NCBI GenBank assembly: GCA_947646735.1
Contig: CANTFK010000085.1
Span: forward strand, 62,001 to 126,000
Length of the DNA stretch: 64,000 bases
DNA from: Peronospora farinosa
Lineage: Eukaryota > Oomycota > Peronosporomycetes > Peronosporales > Peronosporaceae
Direction of reading: 5' to 3'
Shown: in pieces, positions 62,953 to 64,000 of the stretch
Layout: every line of letters starts with the position of its first letter
How positions within the stretch are numbered: position 1 is the stretch's first letter
The notes under the pieces: model-generated
Databases searched by the model: none
Told to the model about the DNA's origin: nothing
Seen by the model: only the letters and a program-made list of their open reading frames with translations
Made by a program: the position numbers and the translations under genes

Positions 62953-64000
62953 ATGCTCGTGGCTCTTAGGAACCAGTCGAAATTAATTTGCTCCAAGCAA
63001 AAGCGAATCAGCGTCTCTTCAAGTAAATTAACCCATAGCATGTCAAGGATTGAAGATCTCGTTACTCGTGTCGACAAGTTTGAAAGAACACAGCAGCAAC
63101 AGATCACACGTTTGGAACGTTTGGAGCAGATGATGACGGAGATGGAAGTTTTAAAGCCAAAGCGTGAGACTTTTTACCTTACGACGGCCATTCACTATAC
63201 GAATGGTTTGCCACATATGGGACATGCTTATGAGAATGTGTGCTCGGACGTCATATCCCGATATCATCGTGTCTTTGGCCGTGACGTTTACTTTCTCACG
63301 GGCACGGACGAACATGGACAGAAGATCGCACAGACGGCTGAAGCTGCTGGTGTCACGCCTCAGGAGCTCGTAGACAAGTATGCAGCCATCTTTCAGCAAC
63401 TTACCAAGGATCTTAATATGAGCAACAACAACTTTATTCGCACTACAAGTGATGTGCATAAGAAATTTGCCCAATGGCTCTTCCAACGAGCGCTCGATAG
63501 GGGCGACGTGTACCTTGGCAACTACGAGGGATGGTACAATGTACGTGAAGAGACATTTGTTACTGAGACAGAGGCACAACTCACGGACTATAAGGATCTT
63601 ACGACTGGTACGCCTTTTAAGAAGATGAAGGAGGAGTCGTACTTTTTCAAAATGTCCAAGTATCAGGACCAACTAGTGAAGCACATTGAAGAGAATCCCG
63701 AGTTCTTGCAACCTGAAGTACGTCGTCAGGAGCTGCTGCGTCGTCTGAAGGAACCACTGCAGGATTTGTCAGCCTCACGTAATACATTTACTCATGGCAT
63801 CCCTCTGCTTAGTGACCCGAAGCACGTCCTCTACGTGTGGTTCGATGCATTGGCCAACTATCTTGCGGCCATTGGCTACCCGGATGGTCCGGATGCTCGC
63901 TACTGGCCTGCTAACGTGCACATTATCGGCAAGGATATTACGTGGTTTCACTGCGTCATCTGGCCGTGCATCCTGATGAGCACGGATATTCCGCTGCCCA
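62953..64000 (+). CDS. Methionyl-tRNA synthetase, 5' part (open at right edge)
   Basis: Attaches methionine to tRNA-Met. An ATG at 62,953 gives a 29-residue Arg/Lys/Ser-rich leader (MLVALRNQSKLICSKQ...) before the ATG at 63,040 (MSRIEDLVTRV). The first could make a mitochondrial form and the second a cytosolic form. A short coiled coil (about residues 30-65) precedes the catalytic domain FYLTTAIHYTNGLPHMGHAYE, where HMGH is the HIGH motif. FLTGTDEHGQKIAQ and YEGWYNVREETF follow; the latter shows the zinc-less insert typical of mitochondrial and some bacterial MetRS. VLYVWFDALANY and IIGKDITWFHCVIWP precede the edge. KMSKS lies outside the window. Confidence 0.93.
   Translation, partial: MLVALRNQSKLICSKQKRISVSSSKLTHSMSRIEDLVTRVDKFERTQQQQITRLERLEQMMTEMEVLKPKRETFYLTTAIHYTNGLPHMGHAYENVCSDVISRYHRVFGRDVYFLTGTDEHGQKIAQTAEAAGVTPQELVDKYAAIFQQLTKDLNMSNNNFIRTTSDVHKKFAQWLFQRALDRGDVYLGNYEGWYNVREETFVTETEAQLTDYKDLTTGTPFKKMKEESYFFKMSKYQDQLVKHIEENPEFLQPEVRRQELLRRLKEPLQDLSASRNTFTHGIPLLSDPKHVLYVWFDALANYLAAIGYPDGPDARYWPANVHIIGKDITWFHCVIWPCILMSTDIPLP

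Noticed and set aside
1..64000. Secreted RXLR or Crinkler effector genes
   Set aside because: I scanned the listed frames for a signal peptide followed by RXLR-EER or LFLAK and found no credible case.

Overview
This window looks like a chromosome segment from an oomycete, most likely a Peronosporales species (Phytophthora or downy mildew lineage). The evidence is compact genes with short GT-AG introns, chromovirus-type Ty3/Gypsy elements, and a mitochondrial-DNA insertion. Species was not determined. The window has two halves: a nested retrotransposon block (about 1-43,350) and a gene-dense block (about 43,850-64,000).

Retrotransposon block. I use working names. RE1 (1-5,191, minus) has a decayed pol and, on the opposite strand beyond the 3' end of pol, an open third ORF that runs off the left edge. 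RE-D (5,192-14,809, plus) is inserted in RE1. Its gag is interrupted by a 1.8 kb solo LTR (7,572-9,416, TSD ttag), and its pol is decayed and stops inside integrase at an LTR (14,810-15,911). Positions 15,912-18,711 hold a tandem non-autonomous LTR element (LTR 16,474-17,113 and LTR 18,125-18,711) carrying duplicated solo LTRs. Positions 18,712-20,077 hold an RT scrap, minisatellite and a roughly 600 bp nuclear mitochondrial insert with tRNA-Val(UAC) and the start of rpl2. RE-B (20,194-33,370, plus) is complete and looks recent: LTRs of 1,254 and 1,252 bp differing, as far as I compared them by eye, only in a C-run. It has intact gag, pol and an antisense third ORF, and sits in the chromodomain of RE-C (TSD tcag). 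RE-C (33,371-42,363 plus 20,078-20,193, minus) is decayed. Its outer LTR carries a 309 bp solo LTR, and beyond it lies the other half of the 16-18 kb non-autonomous element.

The Gypsy elements share an unusual design. The gag start codon overlaps the primer-binding site directly after the LTR. Gag stops at a slippery-like site followed by an 11-bp stem with an inner arm resembling a tRNA T-arm, and pol continues in the -1 frame. Pol carries a degenerate RNase H followed by a second RNase H with intact DEDD residues, then integrase and a chromodomain. Two elements (RE-B and RE1) also carry a large antisense ORF. The combination of antisense ORF, recoding signal and LTR structure is my best candidate for an under-described system.

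Gene block, left to right: a TPR/Mlp-like nuclear-basket coiled-coil protein with two in-frame stops near its 5' end (plus); a relic of a hydroxyacid oxidase (plus) facing the intact three-exon gene (minus); a ZNF706-like small zinc-finger protein (plus); the mitochondrial F1-ATPase delta subunit (plus); a HAD-like protein (minus); a PDZ-ankyrin-FYVE protein (minus); a 1,002-residue coiled-coil protein (minus); and the 5' part of a zinc-less methionyl-tRNA synthetase (plus, open at the right edge). These are mainly housekeeping genes with short shared promoters and no operon logic. I saw no CRISPR array, rRNA or convincing secreted effector gene.
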